From contig JABABM010000010.1 in NCBI GenBank assembly GCA_014238205.1, positions 1-64,000 on the forward strand: a DNA stretch of 64,000 nt, written 5' to 3'. Under the pieces are notes generated by a model. That model saw only the letters and a list, made by a program, of their open reading frames with translations, had not been told where the DNA came from and ran no database searches. The first letter of the stretch is position 1, and each line of letters starts with the position of its first letter. This stretch comes from Phycisphaerales bacterium (lineage in GTDB: Bacteria > Planctomycetota > Phycisphaerae > Phycisphaerales > SM1A02). Below, piece by piece: positions 26,658 to 34,649 of the stretch. The position numbers and the translations under genes are program-made.

Positions 26658-26691
26658 TGGCACCTGGAGCATGCATTGCCCCTGAGCCGCC

Positions 26692-26697
26692 TATACT
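26692..26697 (+). promoter_or_regulatory. Candidate -10 of the LOG-family gene
   Basis: TATACT ends nine bases before the ATG at 26707; there is no Shine-Dalgarno in between (TCCTCTTCT). Predicted leaderless start. Confidence 0.5.
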
Positions 26698-26706
26698 TCC
26701 TCTTCT

Positions 26707-27747
26707 ATGCCAAGACAATCACGATCACAGGACGCATACAGGCTGGAAGCGGAGGGATTGCTCGATCGCTTGACCGAGGATGGGTCAGATCTGGATCGAC
26801 GCCTTGCAGCAGACATGATCCGCACGGCAGCCAGGCTTCTGGATGACGGCTGCGATACGGGGCAGATGAAGCTCATGGCAAATGCGCTCAAGGAGATGCG
26901 TGCCTCCTGGCGAGTATTCAATGCCTACAAGGGCACGAGAAAGATCACGATCTACGGTTCTGCTCGTACACCCGAAGACCACCCCGACTACAAGGTTGCA
27001 AGGGAGTTCAGCCGCCTCATGGCAGCCAACTCCTGGATGTCGATAACAGGCGCCGGCGACGGAATCATGAAAGCTGGTCACGAGGGGCCGTCCCGTGAAT
27101 CCAGCTTTGGGCTTCGCATACGTCTTCCATTCGAAACGGCTGCGAATGAAGTCATCGAGGGTGATCCAAAGCTCATCAGCTTTCGGTACTTCTTTACCCG
27201 GAAGGTGATGTTCATGGCGCATGCCGATGCAGTGGCTGTCTGCCCGGGGGGATTCGGCACTCAGGATGAACTCTTCGAGGCCTTGACACTGATCCAGACC
27301 GGAAAATCGAACATCGTCCCCGTCGTACTTCTCGAAGGAGCCGAGGGAGTGTACTGGGACCATTGGAAGACCTACGTCGAGAAGAACCTGGGAGGAAACG
27401 GCTGGATCAGCGAAGAGGACATGTCACTGATCTACGAAGCGTCGGATCCACAGGACGCATGTTCTCACATTCTCAGGTTCTACCGGGTCTACCACTCGTC
27501 AAGGTATGTAGGTGACCACCTGGTGCTGCGACTGCAGAACGAGTTGCCGGCCGAGGCGGTTTCGAAGATCAACGAGGAGTTTGCCGATCTCGTGCAGAGC
27601 GGCGTAATTGAGCAGTCCAATGCACTTCCAGTCGAGAAGGACCATCTGGATCTTCCCAGGTTGGTCTTCCACCACACCAGGAGAGGCTGGGGACGGGTCC
27701 GTGAAATGATCGATTGCATCAATGAGCATGGAGATGACGCTGCGTGA
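26707..27747 (+). CDS. LOG-family (lysine-decarboxylase-like) protein
   Basis: 346 residues. The central Rossmann-like domain has ITIYGSARTPEDHPDY, SITGAGDGIMKAGHEG and the signature PGGFGTQDELFEALTLIQTGK, the PGGxGTxxE motif of LOG/YgdH-type phosphoribohydrolases that release bases from nucleoside 5'-monophosphates. An N-terminal helical part (about 75 residues) and a C-terminal 100 residues extend beyond the minimal 190-residue LOG protein, as in the larger PpnN-like forms. Cytoplasmic. Its stop overlaps the GTG of the following lipoprotein gene. Confidence 0.88.
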   Translation: MPRQSRSQDAYRLEAEGLLDRLTEDGSDLDRRLAADMIRTAARLLDDGCDTGQMKLMANALKEMRASWRVFNAYKGTRKITIYGSARTPEDHPDYKVAREFSRLMAANSWMSITGAGDGIMKAGHEGPSRESSFGLRIRLPFETAANEVIEGDPKLISFRYFFTRKVMFMAHADAVAVCPGGFGTQDELFEALTLIQTGKSNIVPVVLLEGAEGVYWDHWKTYVEKNLGGNGWISEEDMSLIYEASDPQDACSHILRFYRVYHSSRYVGDHLVLRLQNELPAEAVSKINEEFADLVQSGVIEQSNALPVEKDHLDLPRLVFHHTRRGWGRVREMIDCINEHGDDAA

Positions 27748-28541
27748 AACGATTGTTCGTAGGGATGATGATCGGGTTGCCGCTGTCCGCACTCTCCTGC
27801 AGTCACGTCACCCATGAGCCGACCGTGGAAACGCATGCGGTAACAGCAAGCCATGCATACCTTGGTGATGGGATGGAAGTCCGTTGCTACCGGGTTACCG
27901 TGGATGATGAAGAGTTGAAAAATTCTCTGGCAGGGCTCGGCGGCACGTTGATCAGCGAACCTGCCTTGGCCAGGGAGGGCATCGAGTACTACGATCTTCC
28001 TTCAAGCAGGATTGAAGACCTTGCTTTAGTCATCAGTGACGGCAATGCCTGGCATGTCAGGTGGTTCGGCCAGCAGTTCAACTGGTCCAACCTGCTGCCG
28101 GGGCAATCGTCTCCCCAGGCCGTGGCCTTGCCTGCCCGGACCTGGTCGATGATGCTTGAAGACGGTCCGGTTGTCCATTTCGAAGCAATGCCTGTCGTTC
28201 TCAAGCAGGATGGCCGGGTTGCCCGCAAGGACCTTCGCATTGAGCGTCGCCTTCGTCCGGGGCACTGCCTGGTCCTGATGGGCGACAAAGGCCTGGATGG
28301 AGAACTGCTGACCATCAGTGGGGGCGATGAGGAGGAGCCCTCCCTGGGCCTGAGGATGTACAACTTCACTGAGACAGAGGGGGCACCTTGGGGGAGGAGA
28401 AGGGGGGTGCAGGGGGGCGTGATGTGCTCGTTCTGCTCCCACGGTTCACCAATGCCCGTCGACTGCCCCCGCTTCGGTCACCCCAGTAGAATATGTCGAT
28501 GCGCAATCGCCCTGAGCATTCTGATGCCCCTGTGGCCCTGA
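27744..28541 (+). CDS. Putative lipoprotein, unknown function
   Basis: 265 residues from a GTG overlapping the previous stop (GTGA). A lipobox (LSALSC, cysteine at about 19) predicts a lipoprotein. The body has no recognised domain; it contains EVRCYRVTVDDEELKN and a mixed alpha/beta region to about residue 210. The last 50 residues (from GAPWGRRRG) are encoded across a G-rich tract and look non-protein-like, overlapping pssA by about 45 bases; an indel in the G-runs would end the protein earlier, so the true C-terminus is uncertain. Confidence 0.6.
   Translation: MKRLFVGMMIGLPLSALSCSHVTHEPTVETHAVTASHAYLGDGMEVRCYRVTVDDEELKNSLAGLGGTLISEPALAREGIEYYDLPSSRIEDLALVISDGNAWHVRWFGQQFNWSNLLPGQSSPQAVALPARTWSMMLEDGPVVHFEAMPVVLKQDGRVARKDLRIERRLRPGHCLVLMGDKGLDGELLTISGGDEEEPSLGLRMYNFTETEGAPWGRRRGVQGGVMCSFCSHGSPMPVDCPRFGHPSRICRCAIALSILMPLWP
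28379..28417 (+). other. Strong G-quadruplex motif upstream of pssA
   Basis: Four long G-tracts on the coding strand: G5 (28379-28383), G5 (28390-28394), G6 (28402-28407), G6 (28412-28417), with loops of 6, 7 and 4 bases. It lies in the end of the lipoprotein gene and about 80 bases upstream of the pssA start. Confidence 0.6.
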
Positions 28542-29449
28542 CATCCTGGGAGGAGCGGCCGGAAGACACTCTCCCGGAGGATGTCGGGACTCGCAGTCGA
28601 CTTCGCCGCCTTGGCCCGACAGGAGTCTGGCCGACCCTGTTCACGCTTGGAAACCTTGTTTCAGGCTTTGCGGCGATCTACTGTGCAACACGCCCACTCG
28701 ATGCTGCCGGATTCTGGGGCTGGACGAGCCTGACCATGGCATGCGCCCTGATCCTTCTTGGAATCCTCCTCGACAGCGTTGATGGATCCGTGGCTCGACT
28801 GACTGGTGGGGTGACGGAACTCGGAGGTCAGCTTGATGCATTGGCCGACCTGATCACGTGCGGCGTTGCACCAGCCTTCGTCATGCTGCATGTGGTGAGT
28901 CATGGGCTCGGCATCGAGGAGGGGGCCAGCATATTCAACCCGGGCACAGGAAATGTGCTCGGCAGAATCTGCTGGGGAATAGCAGCACTCTTCGTCTGCT
29001 GTGCAGCATTGAGACTTGCGAGGTTTACCGTTGAAACTTCAGCAGGAAGACTTGGAGATCACATGACCTTCCGTGGCCTTCCAAGCCCCGGAGCGGCGGG
29101 ACTCATAGCCAGCCTCGTACTGCTGCACCAGCATCTCTACAAGATCGAGGATCCCTCTTCCTTCGTGACAGGCCTCATGGGCATGGTCACGATTCTCGTC
29201 CCGATCATGACATTCCTGGCCGCATTGGCAATGATCTCCTCCATCCCATACAACCACGCAACAAACAGGTATCTTCGAGTCAACCGCAGTTTCGGGTACA
29301 CGGCATGGATAGCCGTTGCCATCATCTTCTGCCTGTGGTGGTTCCAGGAAACCCTCGCCCTGATCTTCCTTCTCTACGTAGCTTCCGGACCATGCCGTGT
29401 ACTGCTTGATCGCATACGGGCTTTCCCGGGAAGCGTAGCTGGTGCCTGA
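28499..29449 (+). CDS. pssA: CDP-diacylglycerol-serine O-phosphatidyltransferase
   Basis: 316 residues (318 if the ATG at 28493 is used). Multi-pass inner-membrane enzyme joining CDP-diacylglycerol and serine to phosphatidylserine, precursor of phosphatidylethanolamine. The CDP-alcohol phosphotransferase signature is complete: DGSVARLTGGVTELGGQLDALAD (Asp-Gly-x2-Ala-Arg-x8-Gly-x3-Asp-x3-Asp). About seven hydrophobic helices follow the family pattern. TAGAAT at 28487-28492 ends six bases before the ATG at 28499, favouring that start on a leaderless mRNA. gltX begins at or just after its stop. Confidence 0.93.
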   Translation: MRNRPEHSDAPVALTSWEERPEDTLPEDVGTRSRLRRLGPTGVWPTLFTLGNLVSGFAAIYCATRPLDAAGFWGWTSLTMACALILLGILLDSVDGSVARLTGGVTELGGQLDALADLITCGVAPAFVMLHVVSHGLGIEEGASIFNPGTGNVLGRICWGIAALFVCCAALRLARFTVETSAGRLGDHMTFRGLPSPGAAGLIASLVLLHQHLYKIEDPSSFVTGLMGMVTILVPIMTFLAALAMISSIPYNHATNRYLRVNRSFGYTAWIAVAIIFCLWWFQETLALIFLLYVASGPCRVLLDRIRAFPGSVAGA

Positions 29450-29474
29450 GCCCGTGCCCTCGACGTCCTCCACG

Positions 29475-31145
29475 ATGATTCGAACACGCTTCGCCCCAAG
29501 TCCGACTGGACACCTGCATGTCGGCGGAGCTCGTACAGCATTGTTCTGCTGGGCATTTTCACGTGGACTCGATGGCAGGTTCCTGCTTCGAATCGAGGAC
29601 ACGGATCAAAAACGGTCCTCCATCGAATCCGGGCTTGGTTTCTGTGAAGATTTGGAATGGCTTGGTATCGATTGGGACGAAGGTCCTGTGCACAACGGTC
29701 ATGGGGGGGGAGACACGGGCCCGTACTTCCAGTCAGAACGACTTGCAATCTATGCCGAACACCTCCTTCGGCTCCTCGAAGACGGAAAGGCCTATTACGC
29801 CTTTGAAACACCCGAGGAGCTTGCCGCAGGCAGGAAGGCTGCCCGCGAAGCGAAGAAGCCATACAAGTACGACCGGGCGGCTCTTGGCCTGGACCAGGAG
29901 ACGATTGACACATGGATTGCAGAAGGTCGGCCCCATGTGGTGAGATTCAAGGTTCCTGACGGTCCTGTGAACATTTCCGACATTGTGCTCGGGGATGTCG
30001 TTGTCCCCTCCGGAGAGCTGGAGGATTTCATCATCCAGAAGGCGGACGGTTTTCCCACGTACCACTTTGCAGTCGTTGTTGACGACGCGCTCATGGAAGT
30101 GAGCCATGTCATTCGTGGCCAGGAGCACCTGAACAATACGGCCAAGCACATCGTGCTCCAGGACGCACTTGGCTTCGACCGGCCAATCTACGCGCACCTG
30201 TCGCTCATCTTCAATCCCGACGGCTCGAAGATGTCCAAGCGTGACAAGGACAAGGCCATTCGCGCAGCAGTCGTGGAACAGGGAGTGGAGTCTCCTCCGA
30301 TTCTCTCTGACGGTGCCGAGCTCATTTCCGAAGACGAATGGGCGCGATGGAAGAGGTCCAAGGACGTGCAGTTGCCGCAGGCCCAGGCAGCCCTGTTGGC
30401 GGAACACCTGGGTGTCGACCTGCCCGAGATCGATGTCGAGGATTTCAAGCGGGCCGGCTACCTGCCCGGTGTGCTCATCAATTACCTGTCGCTGCTCGGC
30501 TGGTCGCCCGGGAACGACATCGAGCAGTTCGACGCGGCATTCCTCGTGAAGTCCTTCTCGCTCGATCGCGTGCTGAAATCGCCGGCGAAGTTCGACCGAG
30601 CCAAGCTCCTGGCCTTCAACCAGGACGCAATCCAGGCAATGTCTGGAGAAGAGTTTCTGAAGGAGCTGACTGAGTTCTGTCGCCGCGAGGTCCCCGAGTT
30701 CATCGATGCGATGACTCCAGGGCAATTCAGCATGTTCGCCGAGTCAAACCACCCTCGATGCAGGACCCTGCTCGAGCCGATTCGATCGGGAGGGTTCTTT
30801 CTCCAGGATGATGCCGAGGTGCAGTGGCAGATGTCGAAGCCTGTACGCAAGGCACTCCTGAATGGCGAGACCTGTGGCTTTGATCACCTCGTGAACCTCC
30901 TTCCACTGCTTGAGGGCTTGTCGGAGTGGTCCCGGGAGCAGCTTGAGACAGCCGTGGACGGGTACGCTGCAGAGCATGCCGAGGGCAAGGTGGGCAAGGT
31001 TGCCCAGCCGCTGCGAGTTGCAGTAAGTGGAGGCACTGTCAGTCCTCCAATCTACGATACGCTTGCCATTCTGGGTCGCGAATCGGTGCTGTGCCGGATC
31101 CAGCGGTGCCTTGACGCAAGACAATCCCTGTCCAGTACGAGTTGA
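29475..31145 (+). CDS. gltX: Glutamyl-tRNA synthetase
   Basis: 556 residues from the ATG at 29475, which begins MIRTRFAPSPTGHLHVGG, the normal class I GluRS start; a GTG at 29442 overlapping pssA is possible. The HIGH motif is HLHV and the KMSKS motif is SKMSKRD. It is longer than usual (about 480): after KMSKR comes an insertion of roughly 60 residues containing LISEDEWARWKRSKDVQLPQ, before the conserved FKRAGYLPGVLINYLSLLGW. The anticodon-binding C-terminal domain is present. It charges tRNA-Glu (and possibly tRNA-Gln). Confidence 0.95.
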   Translation: MIRTRFAPSPTGHLHVGGARTALFCWAFSRGLDGRFLLRIEDTDQKRSSIESGLGFCEDLEWLGIDWDEGPVHNGHGGGDTGPYFQSERLAIYAEHLLRLLEDGKAYYAFETPEELAAGRKAAREAKKPYKYDRAALGLDQETIDTWIAEGRPHVVRFKVPDGPVNISDIVLGDVVVPSGELEDFIIQKADGFPTYHFAVVVDDALMEVSHVIRGQEHLNNTAKHIVLQDALGFDRPIYAHLSLIFNPDGSKMSKRDKDKAIRAAVVEQGVESPPILSDGAELISEDEWARWKRSKDVQLPQAQAALLAEHLGVDLPEIDVEDFKRAGYLPGVLINYLSLLGWSPGNDIEQFDAAFLVKSFSLDRVLKSPAKFDRAKLLAFNQDAIQAMSGEEFLKELTEFCRREVPEFIDAMTPGQFSMFAESNHPRCRTLLEPIRSGGFFLQDDAEVQWQMSKPVRKALLNGETCGFDHLVNLLPLLEGLSEWSREQLETAVDGYAAEHAEGKVGKVAQPLRVAVSGGTVSPPIYDTLAILGRESVLCRIQRCLDARQSLSSTS

Positions 31146-31157
31146 TCGGGCCGCCAC

Positions 31158-32093
31158 GTGACGAATGCAACACTTCCATCTTCTTCACTCTCCATGTTCC
31201 TCGATGGCATCATCGACTATGCCGGCTTGTATCCGCCTGCATCATTGAACATGCAGGACATGGTCTCAGCCTGGGTTCGTGGCCTGTCTTCAGAGCAGGA
31301 TTGGATGCTTGGAAGAGTCATCGTCCCTGTCGATCGCCTTGATGAGTTTGAGAACATCAGCGAGTCGCTGATCCCTCGTGGTGATGAAGAGGAGCCCTGG
31401 GTCATCAGTGCGCTGCTGTCAGCGTCGGCCGAGACATCGCTGGAAGAGCAGGCAGGGCGCATTGGCATCTTCAATGAACGTCATGCAGGTGAGGGGAATG
31501 GGGGAGCCGTGATTGATGTCGTCGAAGTTCCCGGCTCGGACGCCGTCAGCATCGATGTGATGATCGACCAGCTGCCTGAAGAGGTATTCCCATTCTTCGA
31601 GCTTCCCGTGGACGGTGACATCCGGGGCATGCTTGCCGTTCTGGTCGGCTCTGATGCAGGTGCCAAGATCAGGACGGGTGGCATGAAGCCTGAGCTCTAC
31701 CCCACGACTGAACAGCTGTCGAACTTCATCCTGCAATGCTCGTTGGCTGATGTTCCCTTCAAGGCTACGGCTGGCCTGCATCACCCGCTTCTGAACCACA
31801 ACGATGACATCGGCGTGATGCAGTTCGGGTTCCTGAACGTATTCCTGGCAAGCCTGCTGGCCAGTGCAGGCGAGGAATCCGTCGATGTGATTGAATCAAT
31901 GCTTACCCGCTCGGATCTTGCAGGCATCGAGTTTGGCAACGAGGGGATCGTGGTGGATGGAAGCATGCTCGGGTTGGACGTGATCGAAGATGCGAGAATC
32001 GCCTTCTCGCTGTCCTTCGGATCGTGCAGCATCGATGAACCGATAGAGGATCTTGTCGGGCTCGGCCTCTTGCCGGCCACGAAGGGGCAGTGA
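31158..32093 (+). CDS. Conserved protein of unknown function in tyrosine-degradation island
   Basis: 311 residues from GTG at 31158 (an ATG at 31194 is also possible). No signal peptide. Recognisable features are an opening FLDGIIDYAGLYPPASLNM, a block WMLGRVIVPVDRLDEF, and PFKATAGLHHPLLN; I know these blocks from uncharacterised bacterial proteins of similar length, but no function. The alternating strand-helix pattern hints at an alpha/beta barrel. It ends 2 bases before the fumarylacetoacetase ATG, so the two are almost certainly co-translated, which suggests a role in aromatic amino-acid breakdown. Confidence 0.7.
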   Translation: MTNATLPSSSLSMFLDGIIDYAGLYPPASLNMQDMVSAWVRGLSSEQDWMLGRVIVPVDRLDEFENISESLIPRGDEEEPWVISALLSASAETSLEEQAGRIGIFNERHAGEGNGGAVIDVVEVPGSDAVSIDVMIDQLPEEVFPFFELPVDGDIRGMLAVLVGSDAGAKIRTGGMKPELYPTTEQLSNFILQCSLADVPFKATAGLHHPLLNHNDDIGVMQFGFLNVFLASLLASAGEESVDVIESMLTRSDLAGIEFGNEGIVVDGSMLGLDVIEDARIAFSLSFGSCSIDEPIEDLVGLGLLPATKGQ

Positions 32094-32095
32094 AC

Positions 32096-33379
32096 ATGAT
32101 CGACCAGACGCACGATCCGAAGCTCAGGAGTTGGGTTGAATCGGCAAACCAGGCAGGAACGGATTTTCCGATCCAGAACCTTCCCTTCGGCGTCTTCAGA
32201 GGGGCAGACGGCAATGGTCGAATCGGCGTTGCTATCGGTGATGAGATCCTGGATGTACCCGCCGCGATAGAGGATGGGTGTCTCCAGCTTCCCGGAGATA
32301 CGGCATGTGCACTCTGTGCATCCTCCCTGAATCAGTTCATGGGACAAGGGGCGGCATCCTGGCGTGCAGCCCGGCATTCCATTTCCGCACTCCTTGCATG
32401 CGATGCGCCATCGCACCCAGATCTGCTTCGGGCACGAGCTGATGCCGAGATGCTCATGCCGGCGAAGATCGGTGACTACACCGATTTCTATGCAGCTCGC
32501 CATCATGCGACGAATGTCGGGAAAATGTTCCGCCCGGACGGAGAGCCGCTTCTTCCAAACTACCTGCACCTGCCCGTGGGATACCACGGACGAGCAAGCA
32601 GTGTCGTCATTTCCGGCACCCCGATTACCCGGCCCCATGGCCAGTTGAAGCCCGACGACAGCCCCCCGGTATTCGGCCCCTGTCGACTCCTGGATCATGA
32701 ACTCGAGTTTGCCGCATTCATCGGCGAGGGCAACTCGATGGGAAGCAGGATTTCAATGGGTGATGCCGCGGGCAGGCTGTTCGGCGTCGTCATCCTCAAT
32801 GACTGGTCTGCCCGAGATATCCAGAAATGGGAGTACCAGCCACTTGGACCCTTCAATGCGAAGAACTTCGCGTCCACCATCAGCCCATGGGTTGTGACGA
32901 TGGATGCCCTGGCGCCAAGTCGCAGGCCCGGGCCAGAGAGAGAATCAGGTGACCCTGCAGTTCTTGAATACCTTCAGCCCGTGACGAATGACGTGCTTGA
33001 TGTGACCTGCGAGGCGACGATTTCATCTGCCGCCATGCGCGAGGAGGGCATCGAGCCGCTGAGGATCAGTCGAGGGTCTCTTGCGGACTTGACATGGACA
33101 TTTACACAGATGCTCGCGCACCACACGAGCACCGGATGCCCGATGCATCCTGGGGACATGATCGGCTCAGGCACGATTTCGGGCCCTGGGAAGGATGCGC
33201 GTGGCTGCATGCTTGAACTGACATGGCGAGGCACGGAGCCAATTCAGCTTCCAGATGGAACGGAGCGGAAGTTCCTGCTGGACGGCGACGAGCTGGCTAT
33301 TTCAGCCTGGCATGAAACAGAGTCCGGCCTGCGAATAGGTTTTGGTTCCTGCAACGGGCGGATTGAACCTGCCCGCTGA
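32096..33379 (+). CDS. fahA: Fumarylacetoacetase
   Basis: 427 residues (429 from an overlapping GTG at 32090). It hydrolyses fumarylacetoacetate to fumarate and acetoacetate, the last step of tyrosine degradation. Conserved blocks: DYTDFYAARHHATNVGKMF with the catalytic histidine and first metal Asp, YLHLPVGYHGRASS, LDHELEFAAFIGEGN with metal glutamates, ILNDWSARDIQKWEYQPLGP with metal Asp, FASTISPWVVTMDAL, and GDMIGSGTISGP. Length matches the FAH family. It pairs with the unknown gene upstream and lies tail-to-tail with homogentisate dioxygenase. Confidence 0.96.
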   Translation: MIDQTHDPKLRSWVESANQAGTDFPIQNLPFGVFRGADGNGRIGVAIGDEILDVPAAIEDGCLQLPGDTACALCASSLNQFMGQGAASWRAARHSISALLACDAPSHPDLLRARADAEMLMPAKIGDYTDFYAARHHATNVGKMFRPDGEPLLPNYLHLPVGYHGRASSVVISGTPITRPHGQLKPDDSPPVFGPCRLLDHELEFAAFIGEGNSMGSRISMGDAAGRLFGVVILNDWSARDIQKWEYQPLGPFNAKNFASTISPWVVTMDALAPSRRPGPERESGDPAVLEYLQPVTNDVLDVTCEATISSAAMREEGIEPLRISRGSLADLTWTFTQMLAHHTSTGCPMHPGDMIGSGTISGPGKDARGCMLELTWRGTEPIQLPDGTERKFLLDGDELAISAWHETESGLRIGFGSCNGRIEPAR

Positions 33380-33385
33380 TGAGGG

Positions 33386-34615
33386 TTACCAGGTGTCCGG
33401 CGATTCGCTGTCCTTGGACTCGTCGCCAGGCTTCCAGTTCGCCCAGGAGGCGGGGTAGTCTGGATCATCCATTTCAAGGGCGACCTTCGTCGGGTGCAGT
33501 GGCCTGAACGTATCGCACATGACAGCCAGTTCATCAGTCCATGTCGCTCCCAGGCTCTTTTCAACCGTGCCCGGATGTGGTCCGTGGGGAATTCCCTGTG
33601 GATGAAGGCTGAACGAGCCGGAGCTGATGCCCCTGCGAGCCTTGTAGTTGCCCTCGACGTAGTAGAGGACCTCGTCGCTGTCGAGGTTGCTGTGGTTGTA
33701 TGGAACAGGCACGGCTTCCGGATGAAAGTCCAGGACCCTCGGGCAGAATGAGCAGATGACGAAGTTGCGGCCTTCGAACGTCTGGTGTGTCGGCGGGGGC
33801 ATGTGATGCTTGCCGACGATAGGGGAGAAGTCGTCTATGTTGAAGCAGTAGGGGTAGTAGCAGCCGTCCCACCCAACCACATCAAGCGGATGGTAGTCGT
33901 AGATGTACGAATGAACGCTGTCCCTTGCCTTGATTCGGACTTCAAACTGCCCGGCTTCATCGTATGAAAGAGGCAGTTGCGGAAGGCGAAGGTCTCGTTC
34001 GCAGTACGGTGCGTGTTCCAGGAACTGGCTCGTCTTCTTCGAGATGTATCGGGGGGGAGGGAGAAAGTGCGATGTATTCATCGTTTCGAAACAGAGGAAC
34101 TTGTTGCCAGGATCGTCCTTGCTTCCTGCGGCATTGAACTCCATCCGGTAGATCACACCCTTTGGAATTACGATGTAGTCCTTCGGGCCGAATGTGAGCG
34201 TGCCCATGCTCGTGTAGACCGTCCCTGAGCCATGATGAATGAAGAGCAACTCATCGCCTGAGCCATTCTTGTAGTGGTAGTCCATCGATTCGGAAGGCAT
34301 GCAGATGCTCATCTCGACATCCGTATTCCCAAGAAGGACAAGCCGCCCGGTGACTGGATCACCCGATGGGGTCATGTTCTGGGACATGATGTGTCGCATT
34401 CGCATCACGTCGGTTTCCACGAACTCGACAGACGTGGAATAGAGCTTCTTCCAGCCCGCCACCTGGGTCGGGGGGTGTATGTGATACATCGTGGAGGTCG
34501 GCCCGACGAATCCCTCGGTTCCAAAGACTTCTTCGCTGTACAGGGCGCCATCAGGACGACGGAATTGAATATGTCGCTTCGGGGGCAGATCACCAAGTTG
34601 CGTGTAGTAGGGCAT
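33386..34615 (-). CDS. hmgA: Homogentisate 1,2-dioxygenase
   Basis: 409 residues. A cupin-type Fe(II) dioxygenase opening homogentisate to maleylacetoacetate. The iron site region reads NIDDFSPIVGKHHMPPPTHQTFEGRNFVICSF (one His and the Glu), with the other histidine in PHGPHPG near the C-terminus. It begins YTQLGDLPPKRHIQFRRPDG, typical of the bacterial family. Cytoplasmic. GAGGAG lies four bases before the ATG. A TAGAAT box at 34642-34637 overlaps the TATTCT box of the divergent epimerase gene. Confidence 0.94.
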   Translation of the reverse strand: MPYYTQLGDLPPKRHIQFRRPDGALYSEEVFGTEGFVGPTSTMYHIHPPTQVAGWKKLYSTSVEFVETDVMRMRHIMSQNMTPSGDPVTGRLVLLGNTDVEMSICMPSESMDYHYKNGSGDELLFIHHGSGTVYTSMGTLTFGPKDYIVIPKGVIYRMEFNAAGSKDDPGNKFLCFETMNTSHFLPPPRYISKKTSQFLEHAPYCERDLRLPQLPLSYDEAGQFEVRIKARDSVHSYIYDYHPLDVVGWDGCYYPYCFNIDDFSPIVGKHHMPPPTHQTFEGRNFVICSFCPRVLDFHPEAVPVPYNHSNLDSDEVLYYVEGNYKARRGISSGSFSLHPQGIPHGPHPGTVEKSLGATWTDELAVMCDTFRPLHPTKVALEMDDPDYPASWANWKPGDESKDSESPDTW

Positions 34616-34635
34616 TGGAACTCCTCGGAAGAGGC

Positions 34636-34642
34636 TATTCTA
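34636..34642. promoter_or_regulatory. Overlapping divergent -10 boxes of hmgA and the epimerase gene
   Basis: TATTCTA reads TATTCT on the plus strand (eight bases before the ATG at 34650) and TAGAAT on the minus strand (about 21 bases and a Shine-Dalgarno before the hmgA ATG at 34615). Only 34 bases separate the two start codons. Confidence 0.45.
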
Positions 34643-34649
34643 GCGAACC

